Positions 10,990 through 22,345 of a stretch of 64,000 bases of DNA are shown one piece after another. Origin of the DNA: Epiperipatus broadwayi (taxonomy: Eukaryota > Onychophora > Udeonychophora > Euonychophora > Peripatidae); NCBI GenBank assembly GCA_028023455.1, contig JAQFVV010012496.1, forward strand, positions 2,976,001-3,040,000, given 5' to 3'. Under the pieces are notes generated by a model. That model was not told the origin of the DNA and ran no database searches. It worked only from the letters and a program-made list of their open reading frames with translations. Both the position numbers and the translations under genes were made by a program. Position 1 is the first letter of the stretch. Every line of letters starts with the position of its first letter.

Positions 10990-12340
10990 TGTTATTCCTT
11001 AAATGGATAATCTTTAGTCTAATGAATGACTAATAAAAAATTATTCTAATAGATCAATACCAAGTATTTCTGTCATTTTTTGTCAATAACTGATGATGAA
11101 TCATTTTTATGACAAGAAATTCTTTGTATTTCATAATAAATACAGGAACTTAATAAATATAATAGTTCTCAATTAATTGTCTTCATTATTACACATAGAA
11201 TCAACATTTATCTGAAATTTCATAACTGAAAGTTCCATTATAGCACTATGTACAGTGATAATAATTTTAATTTCTCCAATATATCTGCAAAAATCATATC
11301 TAAAAAATTATTCACTAAATTTTATTATTTTAACATAGTATCAACTATCTATAAGAAGTGCATCTCTAAATTTGTCTCTTTTTCATAGATATCCAACAGT
11401 AGGTAACTTCTCTCAAACTGAACATGTGTAATGTATACTTTTAGTACACCCTATATGTAATATTTTCATCTCATATATAAAATTATCATTAATTTCACTA
11501 AGATAAAATATAAAATTTTAAAAGTATAAATTAAAAAACAACTAAAACTAATTAAGCAAATTGAGACCATGAAAAAGCATGTCTGTCAAGAAGCAAATTA
11601 GACACCATTTTTATAATATTAACAACAAAAACAATATTTCATTTTACTACTAAATGAACTTCTCTCAAAAAGGGCCACAAACTTGTAGAAAATTAATATA
11701 TAAATAACATTACATACAATAATAACATTAATATAATACTGATTTTATTTTGATTTTAAACTGTATGTTAGATTAAAAATGGTATCTCGACCTAAGCAAA
11801 CAAGCTATTCATATTCTAGATGAATCAATAAAAAGTTTCAAAATGGATGAATAAAACAATTTATGATATCTAGAATTAAAAGTTGAAATCTTAAAAAAAT
11901 ATTTTTGTGATTGCAAATGCGAAAGATACTGTACAATGCAATAAAAAAAAAAAAAAAACATAACTGTTAACGGTCCTTCATATACATACAATTCACCTTT
12001 TTTACATATAGGGGATTTATCTTTATAGAGAAATTTAAATTATTTGCTCTGAAGCTTTTACAATTTATTTATATTTGATTGATTGTGTTTAGATCTATAG
12101 TGCAGAACAGGTAGAATTAAAGTAACAAAGAGTATTTTATATGTTTCTAATTTAAACTGAATATTTTATTTAAAACCACACCTTGAATAAGATCATTAAA
12201 TGTAGAAACTACTAGGGAAGATATGTCCTAGATCATTTTGCTTTTTAAAACTTCTGGTAATTTTGCTACCATTAAGTGATTATAATTCATCACTGTTTTC
12301 TTTGAATAAAATAATGAATTATACAAAATATTACCAAATT
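10990..12340. other. Unassigned AT-rich DNA
   Basis: No supported gene. A poly-A run occurs at 11942-11958. Short frames here are low-complexity. Confidence 0.5.
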
Positions 12341-12345
12341 CAACA

Positions 12346-12475
12346 CTTCTTTTATTTTGCTGTAATATCTTATATAAATGCAATTTACCCCCTCCAGTTG
12401 AAACATAAGATTGTGTATGCCTATATGTACAATAAAAATTTACTAAAAAGTGTTTAAAGTAGAGACGATAAATTG
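12346..12475. mobile_element. Family H repeat fragment
   Basis: Shares ATATAAATGCAATTTA, then CAGTTGAAACATAAGATTGTG at 12394-12414 and a TGTACAATAAAAA module with the family H copies at 33245-33590 and 36280-36594. Only the 3' half of the hammerhead (GAAAC and the following helix I strand) remains; the CUGAAGA half has been lost in the rearranged centre. Confidence 0.65.
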
Positions 12476-12546
12476 CATTTTATAGTTTTTTTGTGTTTAA
12501 TTACATAATATTGGCATGCTACCAATTGAAATAGCATTAATGCCAT

Positions 12547-12562
12547 ACTTTATGATCATTTA
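12547..12562. repeat. Target-site duplication, left copy
   Basis: ACTTTATGATCATTTA is repeated without mismatch at 13723-13738, exactly flanking the family A composite element. Confidence 0.9.
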
Positions 12563-12662
12563 AACAGTCAAAACTCACTATATGTATTGCCACACACAGC
12601 AAGCTAGAGTAATCAATGGATGCCAGAAGGCTTGTGCATAAAATCCCCATCTAGTGCCTATT

Positions 12663-12722
12663 CATCCAATAGCCCCAGAGTAGTTTCTGGTTGTGGCCTT
12701 CATCAGTGAGGAGCCATGGATC
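12663..12722 (-). ncRNA. Degenerate hammerhead ribozyme, family A
   Basis: CTGATGA (12700-12706 on the minus strand) and GAAA (12684-12687) remain. Helix II has lost a G, and the helix III palindrome ACTAGT is changed to ACTACT, so self-cleavage is doubtful. Confidence 0.7.
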
Positions 12723-13080
12723 TGAGAGCACTGCACATAGATCTTAGGATCTAATGCAACCCTCTAGCAGCTACCCTTTATCTCCACTTAACTACAAAAC
12801 TATGAATCTTAAAGTGAAAACACCTTAATATTTTCAGCACAAGCTCATCAGCTTATATAGTCATACAGGTCTGAACTCAGTTCAGTATTTATACATTTTG
12901 GTGCCTTTGCTTCTTTAATAACCATAGCCACCACTATCCTATTAGGCAGGATTGGTTTTAAGCCAATAAACATCAAATGATCACCATTTCTTATGATTCC
13001 TTATAACTGTTATTAAAACAGACAAAACTCACTATATGTATTGCCACACACAGCATAAAATCCCCATCTAGTGCCTACTC

Positions 13081-13140
13081 ATCCAATATCCCCAGACTAG
13101 TTTCTGGCTTATGGCCTTCATCAGTGAGAAGCCTTGGATC
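13081..13140 (-). ncRNA. Intact-looking type I hammerhead ribozyme, family A
   Basis: On the minus strand helix I pairs are ATCCAA/TTGGAT (outer) and TCTCA/TGGGG (inner, two G-U). The core is CTGATGA at 13118-13124. Helix II is GGC-CATAA-GCC flanked by A and A, then GAAA. Helix III is the self-complementary ACTAGT, followed by C as the cleavage-site base. All residues of the conserved core are present. The A-A flank at the base of helix II is unusual, since a G-C pair is typical there. Confidence 0.85.
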
Positions 13141-13512
13141 TGAGAGTACTTCATCTAGATCTTAGGATCTAATGCATCCATAGATTACTCTAGCTTGCTG
13201 TGAGTGGCAATATGTATAGTGAGTTTTGCCTGATTTAATAATAATGCTATGGTGATCATGTGATGTTTACTGGCTTAAAACCAATCCTGCCTAATAGGAT
13301 AGTAGTGGCTAAGGTTATTAAAGAACCAAAGACACCAAAATGTATAGGTACTGAACTGAGTTCAGACATGTATAACTATATAAGCTGATGAGCTTGTGTT
13401 GAAAATATTAAGGTGTTTTCAGTTAAGACTCATAGTTTTGTAGTTAAGTGGAGATAAAAGATGGCTTCTAGAGGGTTGCATTTGATCTTAAGATCCAGGT
13501 GCAGTGCTCTCA

Positions 13513-13572
13513 GATCCAAGACTCCTCACTGATGAAGGCCACAAGCCAGAAACTAGTCTGGGGATATTGGAT
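13513..13572 (+). ncRNA. Intact-looking type I hammerhead ribozyme, family A
   Basis: Helix I is formed by ATCCAA (13514-13519) with TTGGAT (13567-13572) and CCTCA (13524-13528) with TGGGG (13559-13563). The core CTGATGA is 13529-13535, helix II is GGC-CACAA-GCC, GAAA is 13549-13552, and helix III ACTAGT is 13552-13557. The predicted cut follows C13558. Because helix III has no loop, the fold would be stable only when two copies pair, as described for PLE-type minimal hammerheads. Confidence 0.88.
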
Positions 13573-13722
13573 AAGTAGGCACTAGATGGGGATTTTATGC
13601 ACAAGCCTTCTGGCATCTATTGATTACTGTAGCTTCATGTGTGTGGAAATATGTATAGTGATTTTTGCCTGTTTTAATGTTATAAGCAAGCATAAGAAAT
13701 GGTGATCATGTGATGTTTATTG

Positions 13723-13738
13723 ACTTTATGATCATTTA
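13723..13738. repeat. Target-site duplication, right copy
   Basis: Identical 16-bp partner of 12547-12562. Confidence 0.9.
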
Positions 13739-15000
13739 TGTCAGATCTCTAAAAAGACTTTAATGTCATCTGCATAAGATACAATTCTTTCATTTATAAT
13801 GAATGCCATATCATAGATATTAATGACAAAAAGAATAGAATTTAAAATACTTACTTGGGAAATCCCATATTTATAAATAATCATAAAAAAGATTCTCCAT
13901 TGATATGAACTTAATTCTTTCTATTAATAAGAAAATAATTTTGACTGTTTTATTCGTATAGTTTTGTGATCCAATCTATCAAAGACATCAAGATGATGTC
14001 AGAAATCAATAGTTTATTATCAGATATATTCATATACAGCAAATTTATTTCAATAGATTATCCTGGCACAAAACCATGTAAAGGATATATTTGAATTGAT
14101 GCATAATTGCCTTATAATTTATTTTCTGCTTAGCAATAAAGAAATAAAGATATAAGTCTAAAATTTAAATCAATTTTACGTTTTTCCAAAACTTACAAGT
14201 TGGGATTGTTTTTCAAATTCTAGATGCATTTATAAACTCATCCAATTTAGCTTAGTTATACTAATTAAATTACTATTTATTTATTTTTTTAATAAGATTA
14301 TTAAAAAACAATTGCTTTATGAATTCACATTAGAAATCACATTTGAGATGAGAAATATCTCATAAAATCATCTGATTTAATATTGATAATTTCTGTATTT
14401 TTGTCATTGAAATGCTATTCATAGCACAAAATTGTCTTGGGCTATTATAAATATTATTTTGCACATTTCTCATATGTAAGTAAACATTTTTTTTTTTTCT
14501 AATTTTCCCATCAAAAATTGATAATTTTAAAATTTATTCTAAAACATTTTGCTTCCATATTTCTTGAACAAATTATGACAATATCTTTTTTTATGCATAA
14601 GTTTGTTAAACACCTTTCAGATATTTAAACGATTGAACATGTTTTATTAGAATGAATCTAATGTATAATTTCAGACATCAATCTATGAAATATTTCTATT
14701 GTTATTGAAGCAGAATTGTTGTTATATCGTTCCTACCAGTAATAATTTTAATTACATATAAATAAAAATAATCTCTTCTAGCATAATTTCTTTTGGCAGT
14801 TTAAATTTCATTAATTTTATAATTGACAATAATTCAGTTTCTAATGCAAATAATGGGGAACACCAGTCCTTAGAAGATATACAAATTTCTAGATATGGAT
14901 GCTTATTACTGATGACTAAATCCAAAATATGATAGTCATTGCATATATCGTTTATTTGTTTTAAATCCAAAAACTTATTTAATCTTTTTTTAAACCATTA
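13739..15000 (-). pseudogene. Jockey/CR1-like LINE relic (endonuclease and RT)
   Basis: On the minus strand 14752-14990 gives QINDICNDYHILDLVISNK, the end of the apurinic-like endonuclease domain, where the family reads ILDLVxSN. Further downstream, at about 13760-13800, the frame SYADDIKVFLEI holds an intact YADD reverse transcriptase box, preceded by a GISQVSILNSILFVINI-like stretch (family G-PQGSxLGPLLFxxYIND). Stops and frameshifts separate the pieces. The family A composite was inserted just past the YADD box, so the LINE is the older layer. Confidence 0.7.
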
Positions 15001-15425
15001 AATTAAAAAAAAAAAAAAAAGACAAGCACAGTTTCTATAATATGCAGTATTCAAATTTCACATGTTTAATATTTTAAGTTTATAACTTCTAAAGAAGTTA
15101 GAAAGAATGTACATATTTTACAATAACAATTTATAATTATTTAATTCAATTTCAATCCATACTGCATCAAATGAAAAATATGGAAATGCACTTCCACTTT
15201 TAGAATTTATAGATGTTGATCTATGACATTTAAAGACAGATCAAACAACAATTGTTCGTTATATCTATATCCTCTTTTAGCTATATTTCAGCTAAACAAA
15301 AAATATCATAATGTTAAAATTTTGTTTAGTTTTACATAGCTTTGGGTACACTTTCTGTACAATCCTTTCATATTTAGTAAATAATAATATATTTTTTTAT
15401 TCATAATTGACAGGTTATTCAAAAT
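15001..15425. other. Unassigned AT-rich DNA
   Basis: No gene seen; it may still be the upstream part of the neighbouring LINE but shows no diagnostic motif. Confidence 0.4.
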
Positions 15426-15429
15426 GTAT

Positions 15430-16425
15430 AATAATTGTAATTAGAAGGGACTTAAACTAAGACTTTCAAACTCTGTACAACTATCCACTCCATCTTACAC
15501 ATACACATGAGTACATACATGTAAAAAAAAAAAAAGATCAATATACACATTTTGTGCTGAACCAGCATTCATCAGTTGATCCAGTTCATCATCTCTCACA
15601 CGTATATACAATTAGTGTTCAGTTTAATGCTCAAAACCTTTGTTGATGACAATATTATTGGCATACCCATGTTGACATTAAATCACTCTTGACCTCTCAC
15701 ATATAATACCTTAATAATTTAGCTATTTAAATATACAGAAGAGGGATGAGCAGAATACAGGCTAAATATGCAATATTTAAATACAGGTATATTGTCTATA
15801 CTAAACTTAATAAAATTAGAAGGGATTTGAATTCAGACTTTCAAGCTCCCTACAACTAACCGCTCTATTTTATACAATAGATATACATGACCACATACAT
15901 GTAAAAAAGGTAAATGATCTCTAATATATGCATTTTGTGTTGAACCAGCACTTATCAATTGGTCCAGATCACCATTTCACACACACACATATACAATCAG
16001 TGCTCAGTTTATATTAAGGTAGCATATCTTCAAACTTTAATGGATAGGCTTCAGAATGACTTAAAGTCAACATGGGCATGATAATAATATTGGTGTCAAC
16101 AAGGGATTTGGACACTGCATTATCAGACTTTCAATTGTATGAATGGCTGAAGAGTATGCGAGTGGATTAGACTGAAGCCTATCCATTAAAGTTTGAAGAT
16201 TTGCTATCTTAATATAAACTGAGCACTGATTATATATATATATATAGGTGTAGGAGATGATGATCTGGACTAGACTGATGAGTGCTAGTACAGCATGAAA
16301 GACATATATTGAAGATTATTTATATTTTTCATATGTGTGTGGTTATGTGTATCTGTTGTATGAGATAGAGTGGATGGCTAAAGGGAGCTTGAAAGTCTGT
16401 GTTCAAATGACCTTTAATTAATAAC
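15430..16425. mobile_element. Family B composite: two minus units and one plus unit
   Basis: Minus-oriented tRNA-like blocks begin at 15461 and 15836 (375 bp apart). An inverted junction near 16040-16190 joins them to a plus unit that ends with GAGATAGAGTGG at 16367-16378. Hammerheads lie at 15536-15590 (minus; CTGATGA intact, GAAA changed to AAAA), about 15915-15970 (minus; core TTGATAA) and 16262-16316 (plus; CTGATGA at 16275-16281 and GAAA at 16297-16300 intact, helix III and inner helix I decayed). The foldback layout repeats that of family A. Confidence 0.8.
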
Positions 16426-16466
16426 CCTTGCAATACATTGTCAAGTACAATTGGTGAGTCACTTAC

Positions 16467-16521
16467 TTCTTTGGTTATTTCATTTTTATCAGTAGAGTTG
16501 ATAGATTTATTATGTAACATT
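16467..16521 (-). CDS. Weak candidate internal exon, 55 bp
   Basis: On the minus strand a pyrimidine-rich tract ending TTTTTACAG precedes base 16521, and a GTAAGT donor follows base 16467. The exon would enter with one base completing a codon and then read MLHNKSINSTDKNEITKE with no stop, ending in phase 0. The phase fits the donor of the possible first exon at 49251-49327, also minus, but an intron of 32.7 kb would be required. Splice-like strings are common in AT-rich DNA, so this is a lead only. Confidence 0.2.
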
Positions 16522-16534
16522 CTGTAAAAAGGAA

Positions 16535-16600
16535 GTAGGACAGAGCCAAGTGGTTACAGTTCTGGATTGTCATATTTTGATATTTAGTTATTCAATGAAC
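16535..16600 (+). repeat. Possible tRNA-derived SINE head
   Basis: AGCCAAGTGGTTACAGTTCT at about 16542-16561 resembles the A box and D-arm of tRNA-related SINEs (RGCCNAGTGGTTA). The expected B box is decayed and no tail is clear. Confidence 0.3.
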
Positions 16601-19230
16601 TATTTTTAAAAAAGCATTTTTTTATTTTCAGATATTTTTTAGCATGCCAAATGAAGTATTAAGTATGCTGGTTAGATAATTAATATCTTTCTTATCAACC
16701 ACCTTATCAATTCTTGTTGGGAGGGGAATAAATTATATAATATTTTTGGTTTTATAGTCAAAATATTGTGACTTAGTTGCATTCCCATTATACCTTTTCT
16801 ATTTGCTTTTTTCTTATATGACATTGAAATGACTATCATCACCATCATCTTTAATTTCTTAATCTTTATCTTCAGCTTGGTAAGCATGTTGGGTTTTTTT
16901 GTTGTGTAATTTTTGATATATTTCCATTATTATTATCATCAACATGATTACTATTCTTATTATTACAAGATGAAGCAGTAACTCAACTGAAGTCTGATAT
17001 TCTGTTTCTCATTTTTACTATCAGTTCTCTTTTTGTCAATATTAATGTTGGTACTTATGTATTAGACCTGCTGTGAACTATTGCATATGTAATAATCTGG
17101 TGATAACTTTCTAACCTGGCAATCTTGTAAAATAATGCTTACACAGGATCTTCTGACAAACTTCATTGGTCAATTTCTTTAGAACAAAATAGCAAACTAT
17201 AACTTTATTTAATGGGAAAAAAAAAACAATAACTAAACTTTTAGCAATATAAATGTGTTCAATAAAAAACAAAAGCAAATGACTGTTACAATAACTGATG
17301 TGAAGTTTTTTGTCACGAAAAATACAAACGAAAGTGGCATCGTCTTTAAGATGTAAAATTAGCAGCGAAATTAATATTTTGAGTAAAAACTTTCTCTGAT
17401 TGGAACATTATCTATTATTCAGATAAAAAATAATTATTTTCCTTTTTACAATGCTGTAAATGTGTTTAATTCAGTCTTTATTTACACATTTGTTTGTGCT
17501 ATTGATTTTCATCAGTAGGTCTAGTACGTAAATAAGTACCTTAATATTATTATCAGAATGAATTTTATAAAATTTTTAATCTCTTCCAAAGTAGTCCATT
17601 ATAACTATTATTAAGTGATTACTAACAATATTTTCATTACTGTTTTTTCAAAAAAAAATTTTTTTTTAAAATTAACAATAGGTTACTATGGGTTTATTTT
17701 TCTTTGCATAGATTTGTTATCAGTAATATCAGCTTTATCACAAATTTAATTAAAACTTTTTTGCTCAGTGAAATTCATTAATGCATTTTTTTTTAAAAAA
17801 AAAAACAAAAACAAACGAATTTTCTTTAGATTAACTATTTAGTTTTTGTTCAATTGTAATTACTTGATGCAAAAATGATTTGAAAGTAAAATAAAAATTA
17901 CCATTATTAATAGGGCTTGCTGTTTTTTTGTTGACTGGAATATGAAAAATATGAATCAAATAATAATTTTCATTTGCTTTATTTTCTTATATATATATGA
18001 TTTTTTATCTGGCACCTAACATATTTACAATCTTTGATACAGTAATTTTTAATGCTTGTATAGCCTATGTTCTATTGCGAGATAAACCACCAGCTACATA
18101 GCAACAAAGTAAAAATTAAACAAATGAAAAAGAAATGAATAAGTTTCATATATTTCATACTCATTAAAAATGTTTAAAATCATTAAAATAATATTGTATA
18201 TTTAGAAAATAAATCTGAAAATAATATATTAAACAATTACAAAATATAATCAATAAGTATAAAATAATTGATATTTCATACATTTCATAAAAAAAACAAA
18301 AAAAACAAATATGTTTAAAAACATAAAAATATATTTTATAATCATGTTTTTCTTTTATTTTTAATTTTTTGCAAAATATATCCCACTTATCAATTATATT
18401 TTTATTTGTTTCATTTGTATATTTTTTCATTATTATTCCTTATTTCTCCATATTTTCAAGTCATCTGAATAGAAACAATTCTATCTTCGAAAAGATTAGC
18501 TTACATTTATTAATTACACTTTTTATCCTTTATTAAACATCTTTTTGAATTTATCATTATTCTTTATAAAGTATTTTCTGCAAAAGATAAATGTACTAAT
18601 AATTACCATAATCTTGATTCTGATTCAGATAGCTATATTTGTAAGACATTTATTATTTTATTGCTTCTTAATCTTCCTCGAGTTTTGCCAACTTTATATT
18701 AACAAATATACAGTTATATTAGCTATCCAGTTTTAAAATTTAAGTAGAGAGAATAGTGGAACCATCTTTTTCTCATAAAATTTCTGCCCTGTGTTTTGAC
18801 TTAAGAGTTCCCTGTACAGTCATTATTACATCAGATTGGCTGTCATATAAGCATTTTTAAGGCGCATGCATCTGACAAAGGTTTTCAGCCTTTCACATTA
18901 TTATTACTATATCTCTAAGTAAATAATAGATTTGAATCTTTATTATAATCCACCGTATCTCACTGTTTATTTTGAATCTGTAAATGTTTTGTACCACAAA
19001 ATTTATTTGTATTTCTTAATCTGTGGGCTTGCTCATACATGCAAGAGTATTTTTTTTTTTTGCCAATTCAAATGCAACACACGGCCATACCCTATCACTC
19101 ACTATGAAAAGATAAACATTGTTGATTCTTTTTATTTTTTTAAAATTAAGTACTTATGTTATATGTTTTCAATGTTCATTTTTTGTGTATAAACATTTTC
19201 AATCATGATTTTTAGGAGATTTTGTAATAC
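16601..19230. other. Unassigned AT-rich DNA with a family J fragment
   Basis: No supported gene. At 17455-17510 a segment (TTTATTTACACATTTGTTTG) recurs in both orientations at 22095-22345. Homopolymer runs near 17650 and 17787 and low-complexity frames at 18164-18736 look non-functional. Confidence 0.5.
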
Positions 19231-19326
19231 CCTGTGTGGATATGTAAACAAAATAACAGTATAAACCAATTTTTAATCTCCTGTGTGGATATGTGAACAA
19301 AATAACAGTATGAACCAATTTTTAAG
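19231..19326. repeat. 49-bp tandem duplication
   Basis: CCTGTGTGGATATGTAAACA at 19231 recurs at 19280 with one base changed. Both copies continue with AAATAACAGTATRAACCAATTTTTAA. Confidence 0.9.
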
Positions 19327-20535
19327 TATTTTTTAAAAATCCTTATTAAGGATATAAATATATAACGATTTTTTAAAAGTGAATAATACTTAGACATTTA
19401 ACACACCCTTTTGTTATTCAACAATATATGAAAGAAGTTTATAATGACAAATAAAAAAGCCCCCCCCCCTTCAAGTATAAACTACCCTCCCCCTCCTCTC
19501 ATATAATTAATGGTTTCAGATTTATTTATTTTTTGTATTCATGGGATTTCGTACAGTGCATAATCTCATAAATAGTAAAAGTTATCTGAACAACTGAAAT
19601 ACAAATATTAAAAAAAATAAAGAGACTTGTCAAAAGACTTTTATAGAAAATTAAAATAAGAATTTATTTCTATTTATTAAATTGTATTCAGAATTATATC
19701 CATCAAATTTAAAATTATTTTATTGCAAATTTAATAAAATTTCTTATTTATTTATAACATCTTGGCAGGTGTTTTCCATGATAAATTGTTCTTTGGCAAA
19801 ATCAATTTACAAACTGAGAAAATGATAAAAATTACTACTCTTTCAATCACTGTAAAGTTATCATCTGACAAATCTACCTCAACAATCTATCTTACTTACA
19901 GCAATCAAACTTGTAGCTTCTGGACCTGAATTCTAGATTTCAAATTTTCTCTGCTAAAAAAAAAAACCACTTTTCTAAATAAATATTTTTCTTAGTAAAA
20001 AAAATTGAATTAGATATTACAAATATTAATATTTTTCGGTGCTTAAGAAATAATAATGGCACGTAACTAACTGTATTTTATGTAATTAATTATAATTTTC
20101 TTTCTAGATATTTAAAATTTATTTATTTATTATTTAACGTCGGTGGGGGAGGGTTATTACAGCTATTAACAAAATATCATAAAGTAACCTGTAGAAATTT
20201 CAACTTTTGGAGAAAAAATAAAGTTTGGAATTTCATAAAAAATCCATGTTTTAAGCTATAATTCTCCAGTTGTTTTGAAAAGATTTTTAATTGAAGATTT
20301 AAAAAAATCGACCTTGATTTGAGATAAATTTTTAAAATTATATTTGTGTTACTGGCAAGTCTGATCTACTAAATAGCTTTTTAAAGTTGTAATTATAAAT
20401 TTATTAAACGCACATTGATTACGTAAGTAATATTTACTGAGGCTATAACCTCGATAATATGCGTATAAATAGCGATAGTAGGGACCTCTACAGGTGTTTT
20501 AACCACAAGCTTACGCTATGGAAGCGTGATTTAAG
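19327..20535. other. Unassigned AT-rich DNA
   Basis: No gene or element recognised. A C run occurs at about 19461-19469. Confidence 0.5.
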
Positions 20536-20905
20536 GGGTCAGAGTGATTTAAGGCCAACATGGGCATGATCATAATATTGGCTTCAATAAGAGATTTAGG
20601 CATTCCTTCATCAGATTTTGAATGGTATAGGTGGCTGAAGAGTTGAAAGGTGGAGTAGATTGAAGCATGTCCATTAAAGTTTGAAGATTTGCTATCTTAA
20701 TATAAACTGACTACTGATTATATATGTGTGTGGGAGATGATGATTTGGACCAATCAATGAGTGCTAGTTCAGCACAAAATATATATATTTGAGATCATTT
20801 ATCTTTTTCACATATATGTGGTTATGTGTTTCAATTGCATGAGATAGAGTGGATAGCTGAATGGAGCTTGAAAATCTATGTTCAAATCTCCTATAATTAC
20901 ATTTA
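20536..20905 (+). mobile_element. Family B hammerhead repeat, single unit
   Basis: Runs from GGGGTCAGAGTGATTTAA through the conserved body to GAGATAGAGTGG and the B-box-like TGTTCAAATCTCC. The hammerhead at about 20740-20800 keeps helix II as GTGCT-AGTTC-AGCAC and the outer helix I strands. The core is TCAATGA and GAAA is AAAA, so it is a dead copy. It is useful because it retains the unpaired-loop form of helix II. Confidence 0.75.
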
Positions 20906-21229
20906 AACTCCTAAGTGTATGAATTACACTTACATTTCAAATACTAATAGAATTTTATAAATTTTCTGTGAGGAAAAGTTTTATTTTGATATCTAATGGA
21001 AATATATATGTGTAATAATAGGAAATAGTTACAAAGAAATAGACTTGATTATGTGGGAAATATTTCTCATAGTAATACTTCAGTATCTAAAAGAATATCC
21101 TAGTGCTAAGAAAGTTGTCTACAAAGATCTAATCTTAAATAAAGAAAGGAACATAAGTTAACCTATTGTTCAAGATTAATTTATAGCTGCAAAAATTTAT
21201 ATGCAGATCAGATGTTTTCTGTTGTTCAG

Positions 21230-21900
21230 ATAAAAGTTGAGTATACCATCTTTAACGGATCAGGAATAAGATGCCAATCTTTGGAAAAGATTTTCAAACT
21301 TTTCATATCCCTAATTATTAAGAAACTTTTCTATTTCTGGGATCATTTTCTTGTGAAATCAAAGTAATCTCATCAGCATAAATGAATTTTCTGCATTGAT
21401 GATTATATTAAATAAAAATGAGACAACTAAAACCCGTGAAAGAACAGTTTTATAAAATTTTGTGTTTATTATGATTATCGCTGAATGTCACTCCATTTTA
21501 GCTACTGTAGAGTTTTTATGATGTAAACTAATGATTTTCCCACATTTAAAGATGTTAAAAAGTTTTATAAATTATTTTTCCAAAGCCAATCATAAGCTAA
21601 AATTAGATCAATAATGATAGTACTAGTTTATAGCAGCTTATTCCTGGTCTATATTCAATCAATAGGTAGGAGACTCTAAACTATTGACAAAATTCTTATT
21701 AAAAGCTTGCAAGGAACACATGGTAATGATTATTGGGCAATAATAATTTGGATCATTAAATTTAGTTCATTTTAAGACCACTACATTTTTCTATTCAGCC
21801 AAATTTTTGGCATAATCTGTGTAATAATGATTTTAATGAATAGTTTGCCAATCATGCTTTGTCTTCAGGTTTTACTTTTTTTTTTAAGGTTTGTAAGTAA
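21230..21900 (-). pseudogene. Non-LTR reverse transcriptase relic (YADE box)
   Basis: The minus strand reads FIYADEITLISQENDPRNRK near 21330-21390, matching the catalytic FADDITLIS motif with the second aspartate replaced by glutamate. Upstream, RVLVVSFLFNIIIN around 21400-21450 corresponds to the segment before the active site. The rest is broken by stops. Clade uncertain. Confidence 0.55.
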
Positions 21901-22094
21901 GCTTCTAGGACGTTCTTGATTTAAGATAATCAAGAGTGTTCAAGTCCACCAACATCTACTAGCTTTATTAGATTGGTTTTTTAGAGAAACATTATGAATG
22001 AGAAATTGCAATTCTGCTTTAATGATGTCTTTTCTTATTCTATCAATCTTAACCTTAGAAATTTGATACAAAAAGATTGGGTACTTATGTATTA

Positions 22095-22345
22095 GTGTGG
22101 TAGTGATGAAAAATATCAGCACAAACAAATGTGTAAATAATGCTCTAAATACAATCTTCTAAAAATAAAAAAGAATTAAACTTTTTTAAGTGAATATTAG
22201 CTAATATCCCAATCGGGAGAAAAGTTGTTAGCCAAAATGTTAGGTTACTATCTGATATTCATTGTAAAAATTGTTTTCTACTTTCAGAAGATTGGAAATG
22301 TATTGTTTAATTCGGTCTTTATTCACACATTTGTTAGTGCTGGCG
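22095..22345. repeat. Family J foldback repeat
   Basis: ATCAGCACAAACAAATGTGT at about 22114-22133 and the complementary TTCACACATTTGTTAGTGCTG near 22320-22341 form the arms. The right arm also matches 17470-17500 in direct orientation, so this is an interspersed repeat with an inverted partner. Confidence 0.55.

Larger units (their letters stand above)
12563..13722. mobile_element. Family A composite hammerhead retroelement, 1160 bp
   Basis: The element carries three hammerhead copies: two in minus orientation (12663-12722 and 13081-13140) and one in plus (13513-13572). The halves form a foldback meeting near 13150-13250. In the plus half the end module GGTGATCATGTGATGTTTA recurs at 13251 and 13701, giving a 450-bp unit. 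Each unit also has a CTGAACTGAGTTCAGA palindrome followed by a TATATAAGCTGATGA segment that could serve as a promoter. Exact 16-bp target-site duplications show it moved as one piece. It encodes no protein, so it is non-autonomous; the PLE at 39.6 kb is a plausible source of machinery. Confidence 0.9.

Noticed and set aside
16367-16420. tRNA gene
   Set aside because: A- and B-box-like strings occur, but no cloverleaf with paired acceptor and anticodon arms can be formed; it is a family B repeat end.
17455-17520. Minus-strand CTGATGA in family J as a ribozyme
   Set aside because: No GAAA follows at a suitable distance and no helix II is visible in either copy.
18164-18430. 88-codon minus frame rich in F, Y and I
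   Set aside because: Composition follows the local AT richness; no domain, start context or splice support.
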